A stretch of 64,000 bases of DNA from an uncultured Alteromonas sp. (GCF_913058315.1 NZ_CAJXQY010000002.1:23956-87955); one strand, 5' to 3'; positions 36,598 through 45,120 are shown, numbered from the stretch's first letter. The notes: a model not told the origin generated them from the sequence alone. Translations and numbers: made by a program.

Positions 36598-36951
36598 GTT
36601 AAATACTTCGCAAATTACACGCTCGCCTTGAGCACTATAAATTACTTTATTATCGCTAATTAAGAATATAGACCGCTTACCTATTTCAAAATTGCTGAAT
36701 GTGCCGCAAGAGCCATTTAAAGTTTGACCGCTGTTTAATTTAAAGCTGTAATTAAATGCCCCGTTGCCACTGAACAATGAATAAGTCATGCTTTTGTCTT
36801 CACCATCGTTCATAGACCAAAACTTCAGCTCATTACCCTGTACGTGAACTGTTGCATCAGTAACCCTTAATGTTGAGATATTTAAATATCGTAACGCCTG
36901 GCAATAAGGTGGAATAAAGCCACGATATGAAAAGGAGCCCATATAAAGCAA
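36592..36951 (-). CDS. cassette gene: hypothetical protein, start region possibly frameshifted
   Basis: The open frame gives up to 119 aa (TTG at 36951, ATG at 36942) and ends in attC 4. The C-terminal 95 residues (LRVTDATVHVQGNELKFWSMNDGEDK onward) are beta-rich with two Cys; no family is known. No ribosome site precedes either start. In another frame an ATG at 36979, 17 bases after the attC 3 core, begins a signal-anchor-like segment (MSVSIKTIIFALYGLLF). Removing one base from the four-base A/T run at 36930-36933 would join the two. Either a broken gene or a sequencing error. Confidence 0.5.
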   Translation of the reverse strand: MLYMGSFSYRGFIPPYCQALRYLNISTLRVTDATVHVQGNELKFWSMNDGEDKSMTYSLFSGNGAFNYSFKLNSGQTLNGSCGTFSNFEIGKRSIFLISDNKVIYSAQGERVICEVFNP

Positions 36952-36995
36952 AAATTATAGTTTTGATACTTACACTCATTGATTCAACTTTTAAC

Positions 36996-37110
36996 AGATA
37001 ACGCCCGCATAACGAGCAAAATACGTAGGTTACAACACCAAGCGAAGCGAAGACGGCTCACGTGTTTTTGTCCCGGCAAGTTCCGCTTGCGTCTAAACGG
37101 TTTGTTATGT
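36996..37110 (-). repeat. attC site 3 (VCR-like ends)
   Basis: 115 bp. Inverse core ACATAAC (37110-37104) continues as TAACAAACCG, and the site ends TGCGGGCGTTATCT with core GTTATCT (37002-36996). These ends closely resemble the TAACAAACG and GGCGGGCGTTA ends of Vibrio VCR repeats. Confidence 0.82.
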
Positions 37111-37470
37111 TTTGTCACTGACGTAGCCAATAAATACAAATTTTTCATAGCTGGAGTTTGCTCCGTAAACTCGGTTTACTCTAACCTTTGCCCCAATGCT
37201 TATTCCGATATTTTTGGGAAGTCGAACCCTAACCGGCTTTTCTCTGTTTTCTAATTTTACATACAAGTAAAGTGAATGACCTTCATCGTGGAGTAATGCT
37301 TGATGGTGAGTTGATACACCAACCAAAGTTTCTAGCTTATCCGGTTGATTTGATAAATACCAACTTACCACCACTAACAAGAAGACCAAAATCAGAGCAA
37401 AAGGAGAATATTTAGAAACCCTCTCTTTAAGTATTTCTCGTTCCAGATTTTCATTACGTTCTTTATTCAT
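37105..37470 (-). CDS. cassette gene: single-pass membrane hypothetical protein
   Basis: 121 aa: a charged N-terminus (MNKERNENLEREILKERVSK), one membrane helix (about 24-41, FALILVFLLVVVSWYL), then a soluble beta-rich domain (VRVRLPKNIGISIGAKVRVNRV). No family recognised. ATG 20 bases after the attC 2 core; TAA inside attC 3. Confidence 0.6.
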   Translation of the reverse strand: MNKERNENLEREILKERVSKYSPFALILVFLLVVVSWYLSNQPDKLETLVGVSTHHQALLHDEGHSLYLYVKLENREKPVRVRLPKNIGISIGAKVRVNRVYGANSSYEKFVFIGYVSDKT

Positions 37471-37489
37471 ATAGACGAATTATCCAAAA

Positions 37490-37582
37490 ACATAACGCTA
37501 AGCTAAAGGAAACAAACATGCGGCGAAAATGGCGAAGTTGCCGCATGTTTGTGTCACAGCAACCGAAGGGAGCAAGTTAAGC
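37490..37582 (-). repeat. attC site 2
   Basis: 93 bp. Inverse core GCTTAAC (37582-37576, perfect RYYYAAC) with the TAA of the P-loop gene; core GTTATGT (37496-37490). The central arms ACAAACATGCGGC and GCCGCATGTTTGT are a perfect 13-bp inverted repeat. Confidence 0.85.
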
Positions 37583-38098
37583 GCCTGGTATGGATAATTT
37601 ACCCCTGATTTCACGAAGTAATTCACTAAGCTCTAGTTTGCTTTGTTCTGGTGTTTTGCCAGCAGTATCTAAAACGATGCTGGCCGAATGCCAAGGCTGA
37701 TATTCCCTTGAGGTTACGCTTTCCCATGATGGAAGCAAAAGATTTGGAATATCTGTTTGCCTGTTTTCTACCCGTTGCCGATATTCGGTTTTATTTGAAC
37801 AGATGATTTCTATTTCCACGTAAGGCGATGAGGCTTTATTTGCAACATTTATCCACTCCCTACGAGATTCTAAAACGGGATTGGTTGAATCTGCTACAAC
37901 AGGAAGGCCATTTTTTAGATTGTCCAGAGCAAGAGAAAAGGCGACTTTATAGCCCTCGTCGTAAAGTTTAAATCCACAGTTTTTTAACTCTTGTTCGATC
38001 GTGTCAATGCGAATGTAGACGGCACTCAAAGACGATGACAAAAACTTCGCGAGTTCTGTTTTTCCTGTCGCAGGCAAGCCGCCAAGGATATACAACAT
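37577..38098 (-). CDS. cassette gene: P-loop kinase-like ATPase
   Basis: 173 aa. Walker A G7-LPATGKT14 and the following ADSTNPVLESRREW and QPWHSASIVLDTAG stretches match the small AAA_33/zeta-toxin-like kinase group (COG0645). CGGAGGA lies upstream of the ATG, which is 26 bases after the attC 1 core. These proteins phosphorylate small molecules such as sugars or antibiotics; the substrate here is unknown. TAA inside attC 2. Confidence 0.75.
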   Translation of the reverse strand: MLYILGGLPATGKTELAKFLSSSLSAVYIRIDTIEQELKNCGFKLYDEGYKVAFSLALDNLKNGLPVVADSTNPVLESRREWINVANKASSPYVEIEIICSNKTEYRQRVENRQTDIPNLLLPSWESVTSREYQPWHSASIVLDTAGKTPEQSKLELSELLREIRGKLSIPGA

Positions 38099-38123
38099 GA
38101 GATTTTATTAATTCCTCCGTGAA

Positions 38124-38198
38124 ATATAACACCCCAAGAAGGGGATTTTATGAGCGTTTTTCAGCGAGTAAAATTCCCGCTGGCTTGCCTTGTTATGT
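38124..38198 (-). repeat. attC site 1
   Basis: 75 bp. Inverse core ACATAAC (38198-38192) with the stop of the first cassette gene; core GTTATAT (38130-38124). Arms GGGAATTTTA and TAAAATCCCC with inner AGCG/CGCT pairing. Confidence 0.75.
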
Positions 38199-38504
38199 TT
38201 CATTACTGATAGCTTCTTCTAGCGCTTTCTTATTTAAGTATGGGCTGATGGTATTCATTGTTGAAACACTAAATTTCATCATGAGAGTACTTCCAAAGAA
38301 GAAACTTCCGATCGTAAGTGAGAATAAACCAAATAAAGATACCTCTCCTTTAGTTATCAATTCATACACAGGAAAGCAAAATATCAAGGTACTAAGAGTA
38401 AAGAAAATATCCACTTGCTTTCTCATCTCAGAGGTAAAGTCATCTGGCGAATTCGCCAACTTTAAAAAGCTAGTGAGTACTTTTATTGTTTTATCCTTTT
38501 TCAT
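38193..38504 (-). CDS. cassette gene: two-helix membrane hypothetical protein
   Basis: 103 aa from ATG at 38504 (MKKDKTIKVLTSFLKLAN); an ATG at 38528 overlaps the GTTATGT junction and is less likely. Two hydrophobic segments (about 33-50 and 57-75, LSTLIFCFPVYEL and LFGLFSLTIGSFFFGSTLM). No family recognised. First gene of the array; TAA inside attC 1. Confidence 0.6.
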   Translation of the reverse strand: MKKDKTIKVLTSFLKLANSPDDFTSEMRKQVDIFFTLSTLIFCFPVYELITKGEVSLFGLFSLTIGSFFFGSTLMMKFSVSTMNTISPYLNKKALEEAISNET

Positions 38505-38561
38505 AAATATCCATTTGAAACATAACATCTTATTACTGAGACTTCATACAGGCTAACTCAC

Positions 38562-41500
38562 TTAATCAGCCTGCAGCGACAACTCCACACTGCTCGACTG
38601 CGACTGCAGATGCTCCCGGCTATTAAGTAAAAACAGGCGTCCTGCATCTATCTGAGCCTGATTGACCAAATAGGCTTTTACTCGTTTGCCGCGCTCCTGG
38701 GCCAGTGCTGCCAGCTCACTCTCGGGAATGGTAATACCGTCTCTTAAGCGATTGTACATCGCAATATGCAGGGCCCGTGTGACCTGCTGTTCGTTAACCG
38801 GTTCGTCGTGGTTATTTTGCAGTTGCGCCCGGATCCGCTGTTGTTCGTCCTGAACAGGAACCTCAAGTGTTTCGCTGAACAGAGTTTCCAGCGCACTCGC
38901 CAGCGGCCCTTCAAGGGGCACATTACTGGCAGAGAAGTTATCGGGTAAAGCATCCTGTCCACTGCGTTCAAGTAGTTGCTGGTGCAATTGCGCCACGGCA
39001 AGTTCCCGGGCGTCGCTCACTGCATCGACCGTGCCCTCAATACTTACCCGTAAGCCCGGTCGCTTATTCAGCGCTTCGGCCAGCGTAATAAGGCGCTGTG
39101 TAGCTTGTTCATTAAGCGATTCCTGACCAGCCGCGAAATCGACCCGGTTAAGTTCATCCTCACTGCCCACCAGACTGGCCAGAAAGGTAAACGGCGCGGT
39201 CACGGCTTTGGTGATCAGGTTACCCAGGGCGTTTAATATAATCGAGCCGAAATTGAAATCCGGATTATCCAGATCGCCAGACACCTCAAGCCCCAAATCA
39301 ATCACCCCGTCATTATCCTGAAGTAATGCCACGGCAAGGCCTAGCGGCAAACTCAGCGCCTGCTCCGAATCACTTTTTCTGCCCAGCGTAAGCTGATCAA
39401 TCACCACGTGATTATTGCCGTCGAGCTCACTGTTTTGCACCTTGTAGCGAACATCCAGCGACAACAGTCCTTTATCGATGTAATACCCCATGTAAGTGCC
39501 TGAATAAGGGTTCACCGAGGTGAGCTCAGCCCCCTCAACGGCAAAATCCAGATCGAGGAACAGTTCTTCCAGCAAGGGGTTAATTTCGCCCTTGAGTGAA
39601 ACCGGCGCGTAGCTGTCTATCTTACCGTTTATGGCAACTTTCGCAGCACTCCCAGCATCGGAGGTGAGTTGTTCAATAGAACCGTTTAACGACTCAAGAC
39701 TTGATGCAAACTGTGGTGTTAAGGACTCATCAGCAAAGTAAGCACTGCCGTTATTAAGATTAATGACCCCGATGCTGATTGCTAACGGAGAGCCTTCAGC
39801 TTCGCCGGTTTCTGGCTTATCAACAGAACCTCCCTCAGCGTCGTCTGCACTTTCACCACTACGTAGAATCGCACCGATATTGGTACGTTTTTGCTCGTCG
39901 ATAAGAATTTTTGCGTAGGGCTCAGTGACATTAACCGAGGCGATATCCAGCGTATTTTCATCCAGACTAAAGCGCAACCCGGCTATGTCCAGGGTTTGCC
40001 ATTTTACTAATGGCTCGTAGTGCAACCCATCCAGAATGGTCAGATTAGCAACGGTTGCATCACCGCTCACCTGTAGCTTTTTACCGCTATCGGCGACTTC
40101 GTAGCGAGTAGTGGCAGACAGCGCGCCCTCTGATAAGGATAAGTTGACGAAAGGCGTTAAGTACGACTGCACCTGTGGCAGCGCGATATCCGAAAGAGTG
40201 AGTTCACCGGATACTCCCTGGGTTGCCAAATCAGCACTGCCGCGAGTGACTATTTCACCCTGGGCGGTATCAGGAATAGCCTGTGAATTGCCGCTGATAG
40301 CCAATGCAACATCATAGTCAACCGGCGCTGAGAAGCTGCTGTCAATTTCACTGGTCGTCACCGTTATCGGGTGTACCCGCCAATACATATTTTGCGCAAC
40401 AGCCTTGTCATGCAGTTGAATATCGCCCTCGCTAATCGCCAGCTTACCCAACACAACCTGCCAGGCCGGTGATGTCGCTGGCTTTTCGTTAATTTCAGGC
40501 TCTGCAGGATTCTGGGCTAGGCCGGCTGGCATCAGCAGACTAATTAAATCCAACCCGTCGTTGTCGTAAACCCCATTGATATAAGGTGCTTTAAGATTTA
40601 TAGCGGTAATATCTACCCGCCGTGAATCGGTGTCGAGCTGCATATCCGTTAAACTAAAAGTATCCAAATAGATGCGTTGACGGGTTGCATCAGACAAAGC
40701 CAGCGAGTGAATAGCCAACTGGCCGTCAGTTGCCCTGAAGCGCATCCCTTGCTCAGTTTCACTTAGCGCATAACCTACTGAGAAATCCAATGTCCCATCG
40801 GTTAACCGCGCTTTGATGATGTCATCAGACAGCGGCCATAGCGGTGGCAGAGCTAGTTTCTTTATCACCACTTTGCCGGTAAGGGCCAGTGGCGCGAGCT
40901 GAAACAGCCCATCCACGTACAGGGTGCCGCCTTCGGTAGTGGTTACATTCACCTGGTACAGATTATCCGGGCTGCCTTGTTCCTCGCTTCGTGCATTATC
41001 CGAAATGGTTGCGTGGGTATCCAGATTAGCCAGCTCCAGCGCCAGGTCGGGATAAACCAGTTCGGCACCGCTCAGCCGGTCAAAGACTTCTACTTTGCCA
41101 TCCGTTACGTTTAGCAATCCGAGTCGTAGGTGTGGAATGCTGCCGTCATCACTGGCCTCTTTTTCTGTCTCTTCAGAGGCAGCCTGAGACTGAATATGCC
41201 TAATAATATCTGAGAAATTAAACTCGGAGGTATCACCGCCCTGCTCACGAGCTAACCGCGCATACGGGGCGTTTAAATAGAAATGCTCAAGGGTGGGAGT
41301 AAAAGTTAATAAGGTGCGCCAGAATGCCGCGTCGACTTCCAGTTGCTTAAAACGCACAAAGTCGCCCTGTTGATCAGCCTCTGCAATGCGAAAATTAGCC
41401 ACGCGTACCCGTAGCAAAAAGGGATTAATCGAGATGTTCTCAACGGTTACTTCACGCCCGAGACTTTGCGATAACGCCGTTGGCAATTTAGACGTTAATA

Positions 41501-41624
41501 CATAAGGCGTCACCAGCCCCAATACCACCGCATAAAGTACATAAGCCAACAGGCACCACTCGCTGATACGCAACCAGCGAGGCTGCTCGTGATAACCTTT
41601 TCGCCAGGTAGTAATCTTACTCAT
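38562..41624 (-). CDS. large DUF748 (AsmA-like) envelope protein
   Basis: 1020 aa with one N-terminal membrane helix (about 22-43) and a long periplasmic beta-rich body. Several DUF748 repeats are visible (SLGREVTVENISINPFLLRVRVANFRI; LAISIGVINLNNGSAYFADESL; LKGEINPLLEELFLDLDFAVEGAELTSVNPYSGTYMGYYIDKGLLSLDVRYKV). The tail (about 815-1020) resembles DUF748-associated OmpA-like sequence (FAAGQESLNEQATQRLITLAEALNKRPGLRVSIEG). AsmA-superfamily proteins are proposed to bridge the membranes and carry lipids. Its stop is 35 bases from the edge of the cassette array. Confidence 0.85.
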   Translation of the reverse strand: MSKITTWRKGYHEQPRWLRISEWCLLAYVLYAVVLGLVTPYVLTSKLPTALSQSLGREVTVENISINPFLLRVRVANFRIAEADQQGDFVRFKQLEVDAAFWRTLLTFTPTLEHFYLNAPYARLAREQGGDTSEFNFSDIIRHIQSQAASEETEKEASDDGSIPHLRLGLLNVTDGKVEVFDRLSGAELVYPDLALELANLDTHATISDNARSEEQGSPDNLYQVNVTTTEGGTLYVDGLFQLAPLALTGKVVIKKLALPPLWPLSDDIIKARLTDGTLDFSVGYALSETEQGMRFRATDGQLAIHSLALSDATRQRIYLDTFSLTDMQLDTDSRRVDITAINLKAPYINGVYDNDGLDLISLLMPAGLAQNPAEPEINEKPATSPAWQVVLGKLAISEGDIQLHDKAVAQNMYWRVHPITVTTSEIDSSFSAPVDYDVALAISGNSQAIPDTAQGEIVTRGSADLATQGVSGELTLSDIALPQVQSYLTPFVNLSLSEGALSATTRYEVADSGKKLQVSGDATVANLTILDGLHYEPLVKWQTLDIAGLRFSLDENTLDIASVNVTEPYAKILIDEQKRTNIGAILRSGESADDAEGGSVDKPETGEAEGSPLAISIGVINLNNGSAYFADESLTPQFASSLESLNGSIEQLTSDAGSAAKVAINGKIDSYAPVSLKGEINPLLEELFLDLDFAVEGAELTSVNPYSGTYMGYYIDKGLLSLDVRYKVQNSELDGNNHVVIDQLTLGRKSDSEQALSLPLGLAVALLQDNDGVIDLGLEVSGDLDNPDFNFGSIILNALGNLITKAVTAPFTFLASLVGSEDELNRVDFAAGQESLNEQATQRLITLAEALNKRPGLRVSIEGTVDAVSDARELAVAQLHQQLLERSGQDALPDNFSASNVPLEGPLASALETLFSETLEVPVQDEQQRIRAQLQNNHDEPVNEQQVTRALHIAMYNRLRDGITIPESELAALAQERGKRVKAYLVNQAQIDAGRLFLLNSREHLQSQSSSVELSLQAD

Positions 41625-41782
41625 TAAAAATTCATTCCTGCTTGTTCCCGTTGCGGCTGTTGGCGCTGTTTCTGCCTGCCACAGTAGCAGTAAAATAACC
41701 GGCTAACAATTTGCCAGACCGTACCATTAAATAACGCCGTCCCTGCCGGTCATTTATCAATTCCAGACTGACAAGCGTTCGG

Positions 41783-42310
41783 CTAACTTATGACCATAAG
41801 TTTCGGCCACTTCTGCAACCATTGCTTGCGGGCTATGCGTTGCTCAAAGATGGCTTTACTCCGAAGTGGATTGTGAGTGAGTTTACCTTCCAGCAAAGAT
41901 TGAATCCCAAAAGGTGCAGCCAGCTCCAACTGATTGTTGTCATTCAGTCGCACGCCCACAGCCGTCTCTTTTTCTGGCCAGTAACGCATGGCATCGGTAC
42001 TGGTTTGATAAGCCGGGTCCTGATTGCGCAGATGCATCACGGCCTGATTTTTCACCTGCCAGTTTACGGCTGGCTGACGGGCCTTAAGCTCAGCTTCCAA
42101 CGCCTGAGTTCTGGGCGCACAGGTCGCATCAAAATAGATAACATCCACATCATTGAGCGGTGTAGGTGGATAGTCGTGCAAAACATCCCACACCATATTG
42201 CGCACAAACCCAGCGGCAATAAAGCAATCCGGCAACTGGAGTGCCTGCACGGCCTGCAATAGCCGCATCCGCTGCTTATCCTGACGTAGAATGCTCTCAA
42301 TAGTTTTCAT
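41783..42310 (-). CDS. nucleotidyltransferase-like protein (COG3575/DUF925)
   Basis: 175 aa. AAGFVRNMVWDVLHDYPPTPLNDVDVIYFD resembles the Gly-x-x-Arg and Asp-x-Asp core of the polymerase-beta nucleotidyltransferase fold, in the DUF925 variant. The C-terminus (LTHNPLRSKAIFEQRIARKQWLQKWPKL) is family-typical. Activity is unproven. 8 bases downstream of the small membrane gene at 42319. Confidence 0.82.
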   Translation of the reverse strand: MKTIESILRQDKQRMRLLQAVQALQLPDCFIAAGFVRNMVWDVLHDYPPTPLNDVDVIYFDATCAPRTQALEAELKARQPAVNWQVKNQAVMHLRNQDPAYQTSTDAMRYWPEKETAVGVRLNDNNQLELAAPFGIQSLLEGKLTHNPLRSKAIFEQRIARKQWLQKWPKLMVIS

Positions 42311-42318
42311 AGCTCATC

Positions 42319-42762
42319 CTACTGGTTGTCACAACCTAACGCTTTAAACAACTGTGCTTTTTGTGCCGACGATAGCGCATAGTAACTAAAGTGAATATCC
42401 CGGCCATTTTGATTACAAAGCCGGATTTGTTTTGGGTACCCCGAATTAATTTTACACCCACCAACGTGTTGTCTTTCAATGGTGCGTTTACGGCCAAATT
42501 CGGTGACTATCAGGTGATCATGATTAACAACAATACTAAATGGCTCAACACGTCCGGTGCCACTATTGAACAGCAGTAACCACAGCGCAAAAGCCAGATT
42601 AAAGCCAACGAGTAACACCGTCGATTGCCACAAACTGGCCATAGAGTTTTCGCTAAGAGTCACAACTAAAGCCGCAGCACTGAGTTGCGGCACCGCATAT
42701 AAAAAGAAGTGCACATACAAGCGGTTAAAAAATCCCTGTCGATTACTTTGTTTAAATTCCAT
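42319..42762 (-). CDS. two-helix membrane hypothetical protein
   Basis: 147 aa. Two membrane helices (about 17-36, 45-66) then a soluble C-terminal part with VEPFSIVVNHDHLIVTEFGRKRTIERQHVGG, which looks like a small PH-like beta domain. Not recognised. Likely co-transcribed with the DUF925 gene. Confidence 0.65.
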   Translation of the reverse strand: MEFKQSNRQGFFNRLYVHFFLYAVPQLSAAALVVTLSENSMASLWQSTVLLVGFNLAFALWLLLFNSGTGRVEPFSIVVNHDHLIVTEFGRKRTIERQHVGGCKINSGYPKQIRLCNQNGRDIHFSYYALSSAQKAQLFKALGCDNQ

Positions 42763-42949
42763 TGATTCTCTTTCTGACAGCTACACTTTATGCAATATCT
42801 ATCCTAAATCACCAGTTATTTTTAGAATACACTGCACCGGTTTGCGGTCTGAATACCATTAAAGTAGTTAAATTACTCTCAACCCCGGATGCAGAATAGT
42901 TTACACTGGTCCCATTATTTAATCTCCCAGTAACCAACAGGAAGACAAA

Positions 42950-44224
42950 GTGCCCTCTATGCAGTCAGGCGCTGACAGCCAAGCCCCTTTATCCTTTGCA
43001 AAATTAATCAAATTACTCGGTCCGGGCGTATTGATGGCCACGGCGGCCATAGGTGGTAGCCATCTGGTAGCCTCTACTCAGGCCGGTGCTAAATTTGGCT
43101 GGCAACTGGCTTTGTTGATCCTGGCCGTTAACCTGTTTAAGTACCCGTTTTTCCGAGCAGGGGTGAGCTATACCATCAGCAGCAATAAAACCCTGCAACA
43201 GGGTTACCTGACCATGGGCAAACCCTATTTACTGATGAGCTTTGCATTAAACGGCATTTCTTCCTTTGTGAATGCAGCGGCCTTGCTGTTGTTTTCGGCC
43301 AGTTTGCTTGGTTATTTTATTCCGTTTGATATTGCCCTGCCCTGGCTGGCGGCCCTCCTACTGCTGGTGTCGCTGGTGATCCTGATTGCCGGCCATTACC
43401 ACGCGCTGAACCAGGTTGCGAAAATCATTATGCTGGCACTGGTCATAGCCACCATTTCGGCCACGGTAATTGCCTGGCAACAAGGCCCGGTCGCGCCGGT
43501 AGAGTTTGAATCCCCCTCGCCCTGGACCTTAGCTGCCATTGGTTTTTTGGTAGTGACCATGGGCTGGATGCCTGCGCCGATTGAAATATCCGGGATCACG
43601 TCATTATGGTTAAAAGAGCAATGCCACGAAGCCAAAGTCACGCCGCAGTCAGCCTTATTCGATTTTAATCTGGGCTATCTGGTTACATTACTGCTGGCCT
43701 TAATGTTCCTGGCGCTGGGTAGTCTGGTATTGCATGGCAGCGGGCAGGAACTGGCCAGCGGTGGGATTGGCTTCTCTCATCAGTTGGTTGACTTATATGC
43801 CTCAACCATTGGTGAGTGGTCACGTTACCTTATTGCCGTTATCGCTTTTTTATGCATTTTTGGCTCAGCCATTACCGTATACGATGGTTATTCCCGGGCG
43901 CTGGCGGAATGCTACACCTTACTAAAAGGCAAGCAGGACGTTACCGACAGTGTGTTTGCGGTATGGCTGCTACTGGTTGCCGCGGCGAGTTTTGCCATGG
44001 TGTTATTTTTCCAGTCGGCATTACTGGCCATGCTGGGTTTCGCCATGACCCTGGCTTTTATGACCACACCGGTATTTGCCTGGCTCAACTACCGTCTGGT
44101 CAACCGTCACGATATCCCGGAGTCACTGCGAGGAGGCCCCGTGGTATTGTGGCTGAGCCGGGCCGGGCTCGTTTATTTATTTGGATTTCTGTTGGTCTTT
44201 ATTGTTTGGAAATGGTTTCTCTAA
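42950..44224 (+). CDS. NRAMP-related divalent cation transporter, non-canonical metal site
   Basis: 424 aa from a GTG start (GGAAGA upstream), about eleven membrane helices. The N-terminus LLGPGVLMATAAIGGSHLVASTQAGAKFGW is NRAMP-like, but the helix-1 DPGN motif of transition-metal NRAMPs is replaced by AAIGGSH, and the helix-6 MPH stretch reads TMGWMPAPIEISG. This matches the NRAMP-related group that lacks the soft-metal ligands, some of which move Mg2+ or other substrates. Stop codon is 17 bases before the nucleosidase-like gene. Confidence 0.82.
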   Translation: MPSMQSGADSQAPLSFAKLIKLLGPGVLMATAAIGGSHLVASTQAGAKFGWQLALLILAVNLFKYPFFRAGVSYTISSNKTLQQGYLTMGKPYLLMSFALNGISSFVNAAALLLFSASLLGYFIPFDIALPWLAALLLLVSLVILIAGHYHALNQVAKIIMLALVIATISATVIAWQQGPVAPVEFESPSPWTLAAIGFLVVTMGWMPAPIEISGITSLWLKEQCHEAKVTPQSALFDFNLGYLVTLLLALMFLALGSLVLHGSGQELASGGIGFSHQLVDLYASTIGEWSRYLIAVIAFLCIFGSAITVYDGYSRALAECYTLLKGKQDVTDSVFAVWLLLVAAASFAMVLFFQSALLAMLGFAMTLAFMTTPVFAWLNYRLVNRHDIPESLRGGPVVLWLSRAGLVYLFGFLLVFIVWKWFL

Positions 44225-44241
44225 CCCGCTCAAGGTATAAA

Positions 44242-45120
44242 ATGAAAACACTCTATGCACTCTTTAGCCTGCTGGTTTTATCGCTGAGCAGTTTTGTTAG
44301 TGTGGCCGAAGGGTTTCGCACTGTGGAGATAAGCACTCATCAGGCGGCGTTACCACCAATTATGATTCAGGGGCCCATGCCTATAGAGGCTGAATATTTC
44401 GCCTCTCTGCTTACCGATGTGCGGATGGAGAAAGCGGGCCAGGCTACGTTTTATCTTGGTTATTTTAAGGGTTACCCGGTTGTCGTTGCGCAAACCGGCA
44501 AAGGTCTCGAGAACACCGCGGCTGCCACGGCCATTGGCATCGAACGCTATCACCCAAAAGCCATCATTAATCAGGGCACCTCCGGTGGTCACGACCCGAC
44601 GTTGCAGGTGGGTGACATCGTATTAGGTAAACGCAGCGTTAACGCGAGCAATTTTAAAACGCCCTTCCGTGATAAAGGCGCAGGCTCCGCTCCGCTTGAG
44701 TGGTTACCCATGGATTTACTCGCTTCTGCGGGAAGTGCCGGTGAGGGTGACTCAGCAAAAGATGCAGAACGCATACGGTATTATCTGGGCGACCCTGAAT
44801 TAATGGCTGCTGCGCATGCAGTAAAGGCACAGTATGAACGCGGCAAGGTGGTTGAAGGGACTATCGCCAGCGGTAATTTCTGGAACAATGAACTCGACCG
44901 CATTGGCTGGCTCCATGATAAGTTCGGTACCAGTACCGAAGAAATGGAAACCGCCTCGGCGGCACAGATTGCCCACAGTTATGGTATTCCATTTCTCGGC
45001 ATCCGGGTCCTTTCCAATAATCTGACTAATGGTGGCCATTACGATCCTTCCACTGCAACCGATTGTCAGGCGTTTGTTACGCTAGTAATCGAACAATATA
45101 TTAAGCACAACAAAAAGTAG
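44242..45120 (+). CDS. periplasmic nucleosidase/nucleoside phosphorylase-like protein
   Basis: 292 aa from the ATG at 44242, with signal peptide (about 1-22). PNP_UDP_1 fold related to MTA/SAH nucleosidase: IMIQGPMPIEAE, VAQTGKGLENTAAATAIGIERY, INQGTSGGHDP, the ribose/base motif TEEMETASAAQIAHSYGIPFLGIRVLSNN. The Glu of EMET is kept, but the catalytic Asp of the RxxSD motif is Asn (LSNN), so chemistry may differ. A longer upstream reading into the transporter gene is rejected. Confidence 0.85.
   Translation: MKTLYALFSLLVLSLSSFVSVAEGFRTVEISTHQAALPPIMIQGPMPIEAEYFASLLTDVRMEKAGQATFYLGYFKGYPVVVAQTGKGLENTAAATAIGIERYHPKAIINQGTSGGHDPTLQVGDIVLGKRSVNASNFKTPFRDKGAGSAPLEWLPMDLLASAGSAGEGDSAKDAERIRYYLGDPELMAAAHAVKAQYERGKVVEGTIASGNFWNNELDRIGWLHDKFGTSTEEMETASAAQIAHSYGIPFLGIRVLSNNLTNGGHYDPSTATDCQAFVTLVIEQYIKHNKK

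Larger units (their letters stand above)
35174..38526 (-). mobile_element. integron gene-cassette array without an integrase (CALIN)
   Basis: Six minus-strand genes separated by five attC-like sites. Each of the five genes that precede a site ends with its TAA stop inside the inverse core (ACATAAC, GCTTAAC, ACATAAC, CCATAAC, GCCTAAC). After each site a GTT core (GTTATAT, GTTATGT, GTTATCT, GTTAGGT, GTTATAA) is followed by the next start codon within 17-50 bases. The block is AT-richer than its surroundings. It opens at a lone GTTATGT (38526-38520) 35 bases past the DUF748 stop, with no attC before it. No tyrosine recombinase gene is present in the window. No sequence comparison could be run. 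Confidence 0.85.

Noticed and set aside
38119..38556. A plus-strand 145-aa frame opposite the first cassette gene
   Set aside because: It runs through attC site 1 and is the antisense shadow of the minus-strand gene.
43816..44241. An upstream extension of the nucleosidase-like reading frame through the transporter gene
   Set aside because: It lies inside the 3' half of the NRAMP-related gene in another frame, and the true start at 44242 has a signal peptide.
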